From positions 1 through 43,772 of the forward strand of contig CALUPQ010000004.1 in assembly GCA_944322695.1 (NCBI GenBank): a DNA stretch of 43,772 nucleotides. The letters run 5' to 3'. Position numbers and translations under genes: made by a program. Shown piece by piece: positions 35,342 through 43,469 of this stretch (positions within the stretch are counted from its first letter, which is position 1; every line of letters starts with the position of its first letter). Under the pieces are notes generated by a model. That model did no database searches and had not been told where the DNA came from. It was given only the letters and a program-made list of their open reading frames with translations. This DNA comes from an uncultured Mailhella sp. (lineage in GTDB: Bacteria; Desulfobacterota; Desulfovibrionia; Desulfovibrionales; Desulfovibrionaceae).

Positions 35342-35377
35342 GGCATCACGTCGCGGGGCCACCCGCGGCGTGATGCC
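35342..35377 (+). promoter_or_regulatory. Intercistronic hairpin between amidohydrolase and AbgT genes
   Basis: GGCATCACG/CGTGATGCC (35342-35350 and 35369-35377) enclose CGCGGG/CCCGCG (35352-35357 and 35362-35367) with loop GCCA. No T-run follows, so it more likely tunes message stability or partial termination between the two genes than ends the transcript. Confidence 0.6.
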
Positions 35378-35418
35378 TTCCTCTATCTACTGCAACTAGC
35401 CCAAGGAGCTTTCAGGCC

Positions 35419-36933
35419 ATGGCGAAAGAACAAGTTGAAAACCTTACCGGCATACTCGGCTTTATTGAGCGGGCCGGCAACAGGCTTCCTCATCCCGTCA
35501 CCATCTTTCTGATACTTACTCTGGTCGTCATGGTTCTCTCCTTCCTGCTGCAGGGAACCAGCATGGTCGACCCCAAGGGCAAGACCCTTGTCGTGCAGAG
35601 CCTTGCTTCGGCCGACGGCCTGACCTGGTTCCTCAAGAGCTGCGTGGACAACTTCGTGAAGTTCAAGCCTCTCGGTCTTGTGCTCGTCATGATGCTCGGT
35701 CTCGGCGTGGCCGAAGAAATCGGCCTGCTCTCCGCCGTGCTGCGCGCCTCCATCCTGAGCGCCCCCCGCAGCATGGTCACCGCCATCATCGCCTTCTGCG
35801 GCGTCATGGGCAACATGGCCTCCAGTGCCGCCTTCGTGGTGGTTCCTCCCCTCGGCGCCATGATTTTCAAGGGTCTGGGCCGCAATCCTCTGGCCGGCAT
35901 GGCCACGGGTTTTGCCGGCTGCGCCGCCGGTCTCAACGCCAACATTCTCGTGGTGGGAACGGACGTGGGCCTTGCGGCCATCACCCAGCAGGCCGCTCAG
36001 ATTATCGACCCCTCCTTCACCGTGCATCCTGCCGTGAACTGGTACTTCATGGCCGCCTCCACCTTCGTGGTCACCGCCGTCATCGTCATCCTCACGGAAA
36101 AGTTCGTTGAACCCCGTCTCGAAGGCGTGGCCATGCACGAAGGCGCCATGGAAACCGAGGACATGTCCCTCACGCCCGAAGAACGCCGCGGTCTGCGCGC
36201 CGCCCTCATCGGCGGTCTCATCTACATCTTCCTCATCCTGCTGACCGTGGTGCCCGAACACGGCATCCTGCGCCACCCCAAGACGTTCAGCATCGTTCCC
36301 TCGCCCTTCCTCGACTCCCTGGTTCCCATTCTTCTGGGCTTCTTCCTGGCCCTCTCCATCCCCTACGGCGTGAGCACCGGCACCATCCGCAGCGATAAGG
36401 ACGTGGTGCGCTACATGAGCCGCTCCATGAGGGAATTTGCTCCCTTCATCGTGCTCTGCTTCGCCGCCGGTCAGTTCGTCTCCAGCTTCGCCTATACGAA
36501 CCTCGACATGTATCTGTCCATCAAGGGCGCAAACTTCCTCAATAATACGGGCTTCTCCGGCATTCCGCTGGTGGTGGCCTTCCTCATTCTCACCGCCTGC
36601 ATCAACTTCTTCATCGGCAGCGCCATGGCGAAGTGGGCCCTTCTCGCTCCCATCTTCGTGCCCATGCTCATGCAGATGCAGCTCTCCCCCTACTTCATTC
36701 AGGCCGCCTACCGCGTAGCCGACTCAACCACCAACGCCATCTCGCCTCTCGAACCGTTCATGGCCTTCGTCATCGGCGTGGCGCAGAAGTACGCGAAGAA
36801 CGCCGGCCTCGGCACCATCATCTCCCTGATGCTGCCCTATGCTCTCGGCATCCTCTGCTTCTGGGGCCTGTTCCTCATCATCTGGATGCAGCTCGACCTG
36901 CCTCTCGGCCCCGGCGCTCCCGTCTATCTGTAA
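35419..36933 (+). CDS. AbgT family transporter
   Basis: Inner-membrane carrier of the AbgT family; E. coli AbgT takes up p-aminobenzoyl-glutamate and other members export sulfonamides. The 504-residue product has the family N-terminus GFIERAGNRLPHPVTIFLIL, the conserved GVMGNMASSAAFVVVPPLGAM and GCAAGLNANILVVGTD, and a C-terminal domain with KWALLAPIFVPM. A dozen or so hydrophobic helices are visible. AAGGAG lies 11 bases before the ATG. It stands between the M20 amidohydrolase and a phosphoribosyltransferase gene, supporting a catabolic import role. Confidence 0.92.
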   Translation: MAKEQVENLTGILGFIERAGNRLPHPVTIFLILTLVVMVLSFLLQGTSMVDPKGKTLVVQSLASADGLTWFLKSCVDNFVKFKPLGLVLVMMLGLGVAEEIGLLSAVLRASILSAPRSMVTAIIAFCGVMGNMASSAAFVVVPPLGAMIFKGLGRNPLAGMATGFAGCAAGLNANILVVGTDVGLAAITQQAAQIIDPSFTVHPAVNWYFMAASTFVVTAVIVILTEKFVEPRLEGVAMHEGAMETEDMSLTPEERRGLRAALIGGLIYIFLILLTVVPEHGILRHPKTFSIVPSPFLDSLVPILLGFFLALSIPYGVSTGTIRSDKDVVRYMSRSMREFAPFIVLCFAAGQFVSSFAYTNLDMYLSIKGANFLNNTGFSGIPLVVAFLILTACINFFIGSAMAKWALLAPIFVPMLMQMQLSPYFIQAAYRVADSTTNAISPLEPFMAFVIGVAQKYAKNAGLGTIISLMLPYALGILCFWGLFLIIWMQLDLPLGPGAPVYL

Positions 36934-36972
36934 ACAGCAACACCCATCACCCAATATGCCTCAGGAGGCCAT

Positions 36973-37560
36973 GTGGAATACTTCGACTTTGAAATCATGG
37001 GGCTCAAGCGCAAGCTGCCCTTCGTCAAGATTGGGGAAAATCTCGCCCTTGCCAGCTTTGTGGTGCTCTCCGACACCGAGCTCATCCAGACCGTCGCGCC
37101 GGAGCTCATGAAACGTCTGCCCGAAGTGGACGTGCTCATGACCGCCGAAGCCAAGGGCATCTGCCTCACCTATGAAATCAGCCGTCTCATGGGCATGAAG
37201 GACTTCGTGGTGGCCCGCAAGAGCCGCAAGCCCTACATGCAGAACCCCATCTCCCATTCCGTGTTCTCCGTCACCACCCAGAAGGAGCAGACCCTCTGGC
37301 TCGACGGCTGCGAAGCGGAAAAAATCCGCGGCAAGCGCGTGGCGCTCATCGACGACGTCATCGCCACCGGCGAATCCATTGAAGCCATCGAAACGCTGGC
37401 CCGCGCCGCAGGCGCCAACGTCGTGGCCCGCGCCGCCATTCTGGCCGAACTGCAATCCGTGCACCGCAAGGACATCATCTTCCTGAAGGAGCACTACGTC
37501 TTCCGTCCCAATCCCGACGGAACCTACACCCCTCTGGACAGACTCGAGCCAAGCAGATAG
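36973..37560 (+). CDS. Purine-type phosphoribosyltransferase
   Basis: Type I PRTase related to adenine/xanthine phosphoribosyltransferases, transferring the ribose-phosphate of PRPP to a base. The 195-residue product carries the PRPP motif ALIDDVIATGES (124-135), a TAEAKG pyrophosphate loop (57-62) and VARKSRKPYM (80-89). The start is GTG at 36973, with AGGAGG 4 bases upstream. An overlapping ATG at 36971 is out of frame and gives no matching product. It follows AbgT by 39 bases. A purine salvage enzyme is unusual next to AbgT; the actual base is not certain. Confidence 0.88.
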   Translation: MEYFDFEIMGLKRKLPFVKIGENLALASFVVLSDTELIQTVAPELMKRLPEVDVLMTAEAKGICLTYEISRLMGMKDFVVARKSRKPYMQNPISHSVFSVTTQKEQTLWLDGCEAEKIRGKRVALIDDVIATGESIEAIETLARAAGANVVARAAILAELQSVHRKDIIFLKEHYVFRPNPDGTYTPLDRLEPSR

Positions 37561-37605
37561 TCTCTGAAATCGCATGATTTCAACGAGGTACGCATGCGTC
37601 TGCAT

Positions 37606-37654
37606 GGCCTGTGCGCTTTAGTTCAGCACTGAATCGCACGCCGAGGCCTTTTTC
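37606..37654 (+). terminator. Terminator of the amidohydrolase-AbgT-PRTase operon
   Basis: GGCC and GTGCG (37606-37609, 37611-37615) pair with CGCAC and GGCC (37635-37639, 37645-37648), with a small inner hairpin TTCA-GCAC-TGAA. TTTTTC follows directly. It lies 46 bases after the PRTase stop. Confidence 0.65.
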
Positions 37655-37662
37655 TTGAACGG

Positions 37663-37687
37663 CCCGTGCAGGAGATTCCTGCACGGG
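37663..37687 (+). promoter_or_regulatory. Strong hairpin in the aminotransferase leader
   Basis: CCCGTGCAGGA (37663-37673) and TCCTGCACGGG (37677-37687) form an 11-bp perfect stem with loop GAT, 79 bases before the aminotransferase start. There is no T-run. Its function is unknown. Confidence 0.55.
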
Positions 37688-37766
37688 CTGCGGCATAAAG
37701 GCCCGGACAACCGGACCGGATACCGCGCGGCTCAACACTTTGAACATTTCCAAGGAGCGATTTCGA

Positions 37767-39032
37767 ATGGACACGCCTTCCTCTTTCCCCATGGTCAGGG
37801 ACGTGCCTTACATGGGCGTCATCTGGGTCGTCCATGAAGCATCCAAACTGGGCTTCTGGAACGGTCATCCCGACTGGTGCAACCTGGGTCAGGGTCAGCC
37901 TGAAGTAGGCGACATGCCCGGCGCCCCCGAACGCATCAGCCACATCGACATCGAGCCCGGTGACCATGCCTACGGACCCGTGGGCGGCACCGGCGAAGTC
38001 CGCGAAGCCATAGCCGACATGGTCAACAGAACCTACCGCCGCGGCAAGTCCAAATATACGGCAGACAACGTCAGCTTCGCCTGCGGCGGCCGTCTCGCCC
38101 TTACCCGTCTCTACACCATTCTGGCAGACGGGGCCCGCATCGCCTACAAGAACCCCGACTACACCGCCTACGAAGACTACCTCTACAGCCTGCGCAACCG
38201 CTGCGTGCTGCTGCCCATCCGCGCCGCGGAAGAGGATGCCTTCTCCATTCCCGCGGAAACGCTGGAAAACTTCATTCATCAGGAACGCGCCAACGTCTTC
38301 GTGTTCTCCAACCCCTGTAACCCCACCGGCGAGCTCATTTCCGGTGAAACGCTGGAGAGCTACGTAGCCACGGCCCGCAGAGAAAACTGCCTGCTCGGCA
38401 GCGACGAATTCTACTCCCACTTCATCTACAACGAAGACGGCACTCCCGGCGCCGGTCCCGTGTCCGCCGCCGAATTCGTGGAAGACGTGGACAAGGACCC
38501 CGTGGTCATTTTCGACGGTCTCACCAAGAGCCACCGTTATCCCGGCTGGCGTGCCGGATGGGCCATCGGCCCCAAGCACATCATCGAAATGCTGAACCGT
38601 GCGGCCAGCGCCGTGGACGGCGGCCCCTCCATGCTCGCCCAGCGCGCGACCCTTGCCGCTCTCGAGCCTTCCCGCGTGGAACAGGAAACCACCGCCCTGC
38701 GCGCTGAATTCGCCTACAAGCGCAAGCTCATGCTGGACGGTCTGGCCGAACTCGGCATCCGCCCCGCTGCGGAACCGCGCGGCACCTTCTACATCTGGGC
38801 CAGCATCCGTGACCTGCCCGCGCCTCTCAACGATGCCGACGCCTTCTTCCATGCCTGCCTCTCCCGTAAGGTGATGACCGTGCCTGGTCGCTTCTTCGAC
38901 GTGCGTCCCTACAGAACGCGTCCCGCCGAAGAGCCCTATCGCTCCTGGGTGCGCTTCTCCTACGGTCCTTCGCGCGATGTGGTGAAGACCGGCATCGAGC
39001 GCATCGCCGCGCTCATCCGGGAATACCGCTGA
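37767..39032 (+). CDS. Class I/II pyridoxal-phosphate aminotransferase
   Basis: PLP enzyme of the aspartate aminotransferase fold (type I). The 421-residue product has the cofactor lysine Lys254 in DGLTKSHRYPGWRAGWA, SNPCNPTGE, SDEFYSHF with the aspartate that contacts the pyridine nitrogen, and GTFYIWASI. The C-terminal WVRFSYGPS holds the substrate carboxylate-binding arginine. The start at 37767 is preferred over 37740 because AAGGAG lies 9 bases before it. The specific amino donor is not readable. It follows the AbgT operon after a terminator, so it may be a separate unit that uses the same pathway. A terminator follows. Confidence 0.9.
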   Translation: MDTPSSFPMVRDVPYMGVIWVVHEASKLGFWNGHPDWCNLGQGQPEVGDMPGAPERISHIDIEPGDHAYGPVGGTGEVREAIADMVNRTYRRGKSKYTADNVSFACGGRLALTRLYTILADGARIAYKNPDYTAYEDYLYSLRNRCVLLPIRAAEEDAFSIPAETLENFIHQERANVFVFSNPCNPTGELISGETLESYVATARRENCLLGSDEFYSHFIYNEDGTPGAGPVSAAEFVEDVDKDPVVIFDGLTKSHRYPGWRAGWAIGPKHIIEMLNRAASAVDGGPSMLAQRATLAALEPSRVEQETTALRAEFAYKRKLMLDGLAELGIRPAAEPRGTFYIWASIRDLPAPLNDADAFFHACLSRKVMTVPGRFFDVRPYRTRPAEEPYRSWVRFSYGPSRDVVKTGIERIAALIREYR

Positions 39033-39051
39033 GCCTTTTTCCGTTCATGAG

Positions 39052-39089
39052 GCGCGCCGGTCTGCTCCCTCCAGGCCGGCGCGCTTTTC
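39052..39089 (+). terminator. Rho-independent terminator of the aminotransferase gene
   Basis: GCGCGCCGG (39052-39060) and CCGGCGCGC (39076-39084) form a 9-bp perfect stem with a 15-base loop, followed by TTTTCT. It starts 20 bases after the stop codon. Confidence 0.8.
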
Positions 39090-39137
39090 TCCGGAAAAAG
39101 AAAGGAATGTTCCTTCCGCTCCCGCTTCAACCTTCAC

Positions 39138-39167
39138 CGTGTGCTTGAAAACCACGTAAAAAACAAG
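39138..39167 (+). promoter_or_regulatory. Candidate preQ1-I riboswitch
   Basis: CGTG (39138-39141) pairs with CACG (39153-39156). The loop carries CTTG (39144-39147), complementary to CAAG (39164-39167) in an A-rich tail TAAAAAA, giving the H-type pseudoknot layout of preQ1-I aptamers. A cytosine (39152) precedes the closing strand where the ligand-contacting C would be. The tail ends 2 bases before the start codon of a queuosine-precursor transporter gene, fitting translational control. Only 4 bp support the first stem, one fewer than usual. Confidence 0.5.
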
Positions 39168-39169
39168 TC

Positions 39170-39853
39170 ATGAAAAGCAGTTCCGTTCCTCTTTCCTTCA
39201 TGCTGCTCGGCATCGCGTTCTGCGCATGCCTCATCGCCTCCAACCTTCTGGAAACCAAAATCATCCAGCTCGGTCCCGTTACCATCACCGCGGGCTTTCT
39301 GGTCTTTCCCATCTCCTACATCATCAACGACTGCATCGCCGAAGTGTGGGGTTTCCGCAGGGCACGCCTGCTCATCTGGCTGGGCTTTGCCGTGAACTTC
39401 ACCATGCTGGCGCTCTTTCAGCTGGCCGTCGCCCTGCCCTCCGCTCCGTTCTGGGAAGGCGAAGCCGCGTTCCGCTTCGTTTTCGGCCTTGCTCCCCGCA
39501 TCGCCGCGGCCAGCCTCATGGCCTTTCTGCTGGGCTCCTTTCTCAACGCCTATGTCATGAGTAGAATGAAAATCGCAAGCCGGGGCAGAAACTTCTCCGC
39601 CAGAGCCATACTTTCCACGCTCGCGGGAGAAAGCGCGGATTCGCTCATCTTCTTTCCCCTCGCTTTCGGAGGCCTTGTCCCCGTGCAGGAGCTCCTCAAA
39701 CTGATGGCCATCCAGATTGTGGCCAAAACGGCGTACGAAATCGTCGTGCTGCCCGTGACCATCCGGGTGGTGAACGCCCTGAAGATTCATGAGGGATGCG
39801 ATGCCTACGATACCGGCATTTCCTACAACATCATGAAAATACGGGATATCTGA
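39170..39853 (+). CDS. Queuosine precursor transporter, YhhQ/VUT family
   Basis: Inner-membrane importer for queuosine precursors (preQ0/preQ1, or queuine in some bacteria). The 227-residue product has about six hydrophobic helices and the family pattern ASNLLETKIIQLG, FPISYIINDCIAEVWGFRRA and a C-terminal AIQIVAKTAYEIVVLPVT. The start codon has no clear Shine-Dalgarno; the preceding ACAAG belongs to the candidate preQ1-I riboswitch tail. The gene is monocistronic after a terminator. Confidence 0.9.
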   Translation: MKSSSVPLSFMLLGIAFCACLIASNLLETKIIQLGPVTITAGFLVFPISYIINDCIAEVWGFRRARLLIWLGFAVNFTMLALFQLAVALPSAPFWEGEAAFRFVFGLAPRIAAASLMAFLLGSFLNAYVMSRMKIASRGRNFSARAILSTLAGESADSLIFFPLAFGGLVPVQELLKLMAIQIVAKTAYEIVVLPVTIRVVNALKIHEGCDAYDTGISYNIMKIRDI

Positions 39854-40428
39854 AGCATTCGCCTGTCGGCCGAAGCGGCATGGAACGCCGCCTGCCGGCA
39901 GACGGAAAAGCATTCTGCGTCACGTGCGGACGTACGCATGGGCAGCCGCAAGCCTTTTTCATCAAAACATATTCGGATGATTCTCCATGGCGGGAGCCGC
40001 CGAACCTATAAAACATCGTCGGGCCTCAGAGCGAAGGCATCAGGTTCTGCCGCACCACGCCTTCTCTCCGGCGGCAGGCACCGGGCAGAAGCAGAACCTA
40101 TTCCGCATTCAGGCAACAATGGCATGAATTCCCGGTGACGCCGGCGAAAGTCTGTCCGGCGGAAAATGCCTCGCCACTTCCCCACGGCTGAGCCTTCCGC
40201 AGAGTCCCGCCATCAGGCAGGCACGGACGGAACGAACCGACATTCTCCACAAAACGTTGCCCCCTTCCGAGCCCGCGTTCGCTGTACCGGAAAACGGAAG
40301 CGAAGTCCTGCCGGAAGACGGCTCTTCCCCCGCCGGGCACAGGCTCCGGGTTCTTAGCAGCGGCACGTTCTCCTGCTCACGTCCGCAGAAGCGGGCCTTC
40401 GCTGAAAAAGCGCGTACAAGAACGGCAA
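39854..40428. other. Long non-coding stretch between convergent yhhQ-like and lysE-like genes
   Basis: About 575 bases lie between two converging genes without a supportable ORF, RNA or clear terminator. Short frames exist on both strands but lack ribosome-binding sites and recognisable products. It may be decayed sequence. Confidence 0.5.
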
Positions 40429-41061
40429 TTATTTCAACAGATGCAGAATATCTGGACACAAGGCCAGAAAGTTCAGGAACAGCCTGCCGCCGTAATAGAG
40501 GATAATCACTCCGGACACCACGTTGATGCCCTTCAGCACTTTCGGATGGAATACTCTGCTGAAGGCGGACACGAGGCCCGTAAGCGACAGAAACCATATC
40601 ACCGAAGCACCTGTCACGCCCGAGATGAACGGCAGGGCGCCCTGCTCCGCAAGGGTGACGTGAAAGGCGCCCAGCATCATGGTTCCGTCGATGAGCGCCT
40701 GAGGGTTGAACCACGTCACCACGCAGGCGAAGACCACGGTCTTTACGGGCGAGAGGGAAACGTCCTGCCTGTCTTCCGTCGAAGGCTCGGAGCGCAGAAG
40801 GCCGAAACCGATATGGAGCACCACCAGACTGCCGATGAGGAGTATCGCCTTCTGAAGCCACAGGTGCTCCTGCATGACGGCTCCCATCCACCAGAAGCAG
40901 GCCAGCGCCAGCGTCACGTCGAAAAATATGACCGTCATCGCCGTCAGAAACGCATAGCGACGTTTCAGGCTCAGCGCCGCATTGATGACGAAAAGGTTCT
41001 GCACTCCGATGGGAGCCACATAGGCAAAGCCCATGATGAGCCCCTGAATGAAATATTCCAT
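40429..41061 (-). CDS. LysE/ArgO family amino acid exporter
   Basis: Inner-membrane efflux protein of the LysE superfamily; closest characterised relatives export arginine or lysine. The 210-residue product has six hydrophobic helices, the N-terminal motif GFAYVAPIGVQNLFVINAAL (the GxxxPGPxN-like element as in ArgO), and VVTWFNPQALIDG, the second conserved loop. The start MEYFIQGLIMG is usual for the ArgO subgroup. It is divergent from the MBL-fold gene; no LysR-type regulator is adjacent. Confidence 0.88.
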   Translation of the reverse strand: MEYFIQGLIMGFAYVAPIGVQNLFVINAALSLKRRYAFLTAMTVIFFDVTLALACFWWMGAVMQEHLWLQKAILLIGSLVVLHIGFGLLRSEPSTEDRQDVSLSPVKTVVFACVVTWFNPQALIDGTMMLGAFHVTLAEQGALPFISGVTGASVIWFLSLTGLVSAFSRVFHPKVLKGINVVSGVIILYYGGRLFLNFLALCPDILHLLK

Positions 41062-41280
41062 GCCTTACCCGTGTCGCGCCGTGAAAGCGCCCGTCGTTTT
41101 CGTCTTTTTTCAAGCTGTCGCCGTCGGGGCTTCTCGCCTCTTCGCCGCGTCCCTGCCCCGGCCGGAGTTCGGCAGGGCCTTTTCCCGGAAAACCACGCGG
41201 GGAAACCTTTCCGTCCCCGCTGTGGACAGGAAGAGAGGCGGAGCATACACTCTTTTCCATCCACATGGAAGGAGCTGCCC

Positions 41281-42102
41281 ATGAAAGCCGTCATGCTGCT
41301 GGAAAACCTGTCCGCGGACAGCCGCCTTGAAGCGGAGCACGGTCTGAGCCTGTACCTTGAAACAGGCGACCACCGCATCCTGTTCGATACCGGGCAGACC
41401 GACGCCTTTGCCCGCAACGCCGAAAAGCTGGGCATAGACTTGCGCGCCGTGGACATGGCCGTTCTCTCCCACGGTCATTACGACCACAGCGGAGGACTGG
41501 CCCGTTTCCTTGCCATCAACGACCACGCCCCCGTCTATATCCACAGAGAGGCCTTCGAGCGCCGCAAGGCCGCCGACGGCAGAGAAATCGGCATACGGAG
41601 TCTGCCGGAAAGCGAAGACCGCATCGTACTCACCGGCGACAGCCTCGAACTCGGGCAGGACCTGCGGCTGTGCACATGCAACGGCGCAACCGCTCCGTAC
41701 GCTTCTCACAGCGCAGGTCTTCTCATGTTCCGGGAAGGCTGCTTCGTGCCGGACGACTTCCATCACGAGCAGTACCTGTGCATCCGCGACCAGGACAAGC
41801 TCATCGTCGTCAGCGGCTGTTCCCACAAGGGCGTTCTGAACATCCTGCACTGGCTGCGGCCGGACGTGCTCATCGGCGGCTTCCACTTCATGTCGCTTGA
41901 TGCGGAAGGCGAAGGAAGCGCCGAGCTCGACCACGCCGCCGAAACGCTGGCAGCCTGCCCCACCGTCTGCTGCACCTGCCACTGCACGGGCAAAAAACAG
42001 TTCGACTACCTGAAGCCGAAGCTCGGAGACCGCCTGCACTACCTGTCAGCAGGCATGGGTCTCATCGTGGACGAAAATGGAGTAAGGGTGACCGGGCCGT
42101 AA
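41281..42102 (+). CDS. MBL-fold metal-dependent hydrolase (COG1237-like)
   Basis: Metallo-beta-lactamase fold protein similar to the group annotated as 7,8-dihydropterin-6-methyl-aminobenzene-phosphate synthase-like hydrolases. The 273-residue product has the metal motif HGHYDH (64-69), FDTGQTDAFARNAEKL before it, VVSGCSHKGVLNIL with the later histidine, and GGFHFMSLD. A cysteine-rich CCTCHCTG stretch follows. AAGGAG 6 bases before the ATG sets the start; the frame is open upstream to 40441 only as a shadow of lysE. Substrate unknown. Confidence 0.85.
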   Translation: MKAVMLLENLSADSRLEAEHGLSLYLETGDHRILFDTGQTDAFARNAEKLGIDLRAVDMAVLSHGHYDHSGGLARFLAINDHAPVYIHREAFERRKAADGREIGIRSLPESEDRIVLTGDSLELGQDLRLCTCNGATAPYASHSAGLLMFREGCFVPDDFHHEQYLCIRDQDKLIVVSGCSHKGVLNILHWLRPDVLIGGFHFMSLDAEGEGSAELDHAAETLAACPTVCCTCHCTGKKQFDYLKPKLGDRLHYLSAGMGLIVDENGVRVTGP

Positions 42103-42307
42103 CGCCTCAGTCAGCTTTTCCGAAAACGGCGCTTCTTCGCTCCTGACCCGACGCGCCTCGGAAAAAACTTCTGCGCCCGGGCTGCCGGCATCCGCAGCAT
42201 GAGGGCCGCCTCTAGAAACAACGCGAAAAAACGCAGAGCTTTAAACAAAAAGCCCTGTTCTCAGGTCAGCATGGCGGAGAACCTGGACCGACATCCAAAG
42301 AGGCGGA

Positions 42308-43210
42308 TTACCTGCCCGCTCTGGCCCGGGCCACGCTCGAGCGCGTCAGCAGGCGGCTCTCCAGCACCGTATCCCCTTCTTCTCCACTGACTCTGTTGGT
42401 CAGAAATTCCATGCACCAGCCGGGCACGGGGCGTTTCAGAAGTTCAAGCGGTTCAAGGCGCTCCTCCTCTTCCGAAAGCCTTTCCATATAGATGCGCGCC
42501 GCAGCGGGATAGACAATGTGGTCCTCGGCAGAGGCAAGCACGATGCCGTTCAGCCAAGAAATGCCCGAACTCGCCTCCATGGGCTTGCACAGCAGCATGG
42601 TGGCAAAGTCCTCATGCCTGTTGTCCAGCGCTTCCAGTATGAGCATGAGGTTGTTGCGGGTGGGAAAAAGCTGCCCCTCATACTCCATGCACGAATCCTC
42701 CTGCATGGAAAAACAGCGCGCCATGACTACGGGGTGCTCCACGCTCTCGAAACGGATGAGCGAAACGTGAACGGAGCCGAGATTGTTCAGCACGAGATTA
42801 TAGGCCAGATACGAGCCCTTCAGCCTTTCAAACAGCCGTGCGCTGTCTGCCGGAGAAAAGGTGTCGAAGACCTTGAAGCGCAATCCCGCATACTGCAGAG
42901 AGCGGAACCTCGAAGCGTACACCCGCCGCTCCTCTTCCGAAATGCCGTTGGCATCGCAGATACGCCGCATGAACGCCTCAAGGTCGAGATGAAAGTCCAC
43001 CGGCTCGATGTTGGCGGCCCGGCAGAACTGCCGGAGTTTGGGATAGCTCGGCAGGTTCTGCCCCGCCCTCCATGCGTTGATGGTGGTAATCGTCAGCTGT
43101 CCTCCGCCGTCGAGCACCTTTTCCACAAGAACGCGGGGCGAAAGCAGAAGCAAGGAAAAGCGGATTTTTTCCGCGAAATTCTCGATATCTGTAATTCCAT
43201 ATCTGGGCAT
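42308..43210 (-). CDS. Helix-turn-helix transcriptional regulator
   Basis: Probable DNA-binding regulator of 300 residues. An XRE-like helix-turn-helix lies at about 25-75 (TITTINAWRAGQNLPSYPKL, then RQFCRAANIEP). The remaining 220 residues form an uncharacterised domain (RFKVFDTFSPADSARLFERL and SVEHPVVMARCFSM) that may sense a ligand. GGAGGGAG 5 bases before the ATG at 43210 supports this start; the frame runs on to 43576 as a shadow of the flavoprotein gene. It is divergent from the flavoprotein gene with a long palindrome between, so it probably controls that gene. Confidence 0.75.
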   Translation of the reverse strand: MPRYGITDIENFAEKIRFSLLLLSPRVLVEKVLDGGGQLTITTINAWRAGQNLPSYPKLRQFCRAANIEPVDFHLDLEAFMRRICDANGISEEERRVYASRFRSLQYAGLRFKVFDTFSPADSARLFERLKGSYLAYNLVLNNLGSVHVSLIRFESVEHPVVMARCFSMQEDSCMEYEGQLFPTRNNLMLILEALDNRHEDFATMLLCKPMEASSGISWLNGIVLASAEDHIVYPAAARIYMERLSEEEERLEPLELLKRPVPGWCMEFLTNRVSGEEGDTVLESRLLTRSSVARARAGR

Positions 43211-43305
43211 TCCCGCTCCCTCCGAGCCTGCTTCCGAAACCACAATTTTCACTGCACAGCATAGAGCAAGGAAAGGAAGGGCGTCAACAAGCTCCGTCTT
43301 CGTAG

Positions 43306-43341
43306 TTCTTTCAAAGTCTGTCGATGCAGACTTTGAAAGAA
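43306..43341. promoter_or_regulatory. 15-bp perfect inverted repeat between divergent genes
   Basis: TTCTTTCAAAGTCTG (43306-43320) and its exact complement (43327-43341) flank TCGATG. It lies 96 bases upstream of the regulator gene and 128 bases upstream of the flavoprotein gene. It may be the operator of the regulator. On the plus strand AAAAA follows; on the minus strand no T-run is formed beyond the arm, arguing against a terminator. Confidence 0.55.
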
Positions 43342-43373
43342 AAAACGAGCACGATGAAAAGAAAAAAATCTTG

Positions 43374-43402
43374 TTGAATTTATCACGAGCTTTCCCTATC
43401 AC
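43374..43402 (+). promoter_or_regulatory. Weak promoter candidate of the flavoprotein gene
   Basis: TTGAAT (43374-43379), 17 bases, TATCAC (43397-43402), upstream of the flavoprotein gene and downstream of the palindrome. Each box matches the consensus at four of six positions. Confidence 0.3.
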
Positions 43403-43469
43403 TGACTTTAATAGGAAAAGCCCCGGACCTTCGTTCGGGAATGTGTATGCCCCACACCAGGAGAACGGT

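Noticed and set aside
40109-41266. A 385-residue minus-strand frame around the lysE-like gene
   Set aside because: It is in a different frame from the LysE product over most of its length and carries no domain motif.
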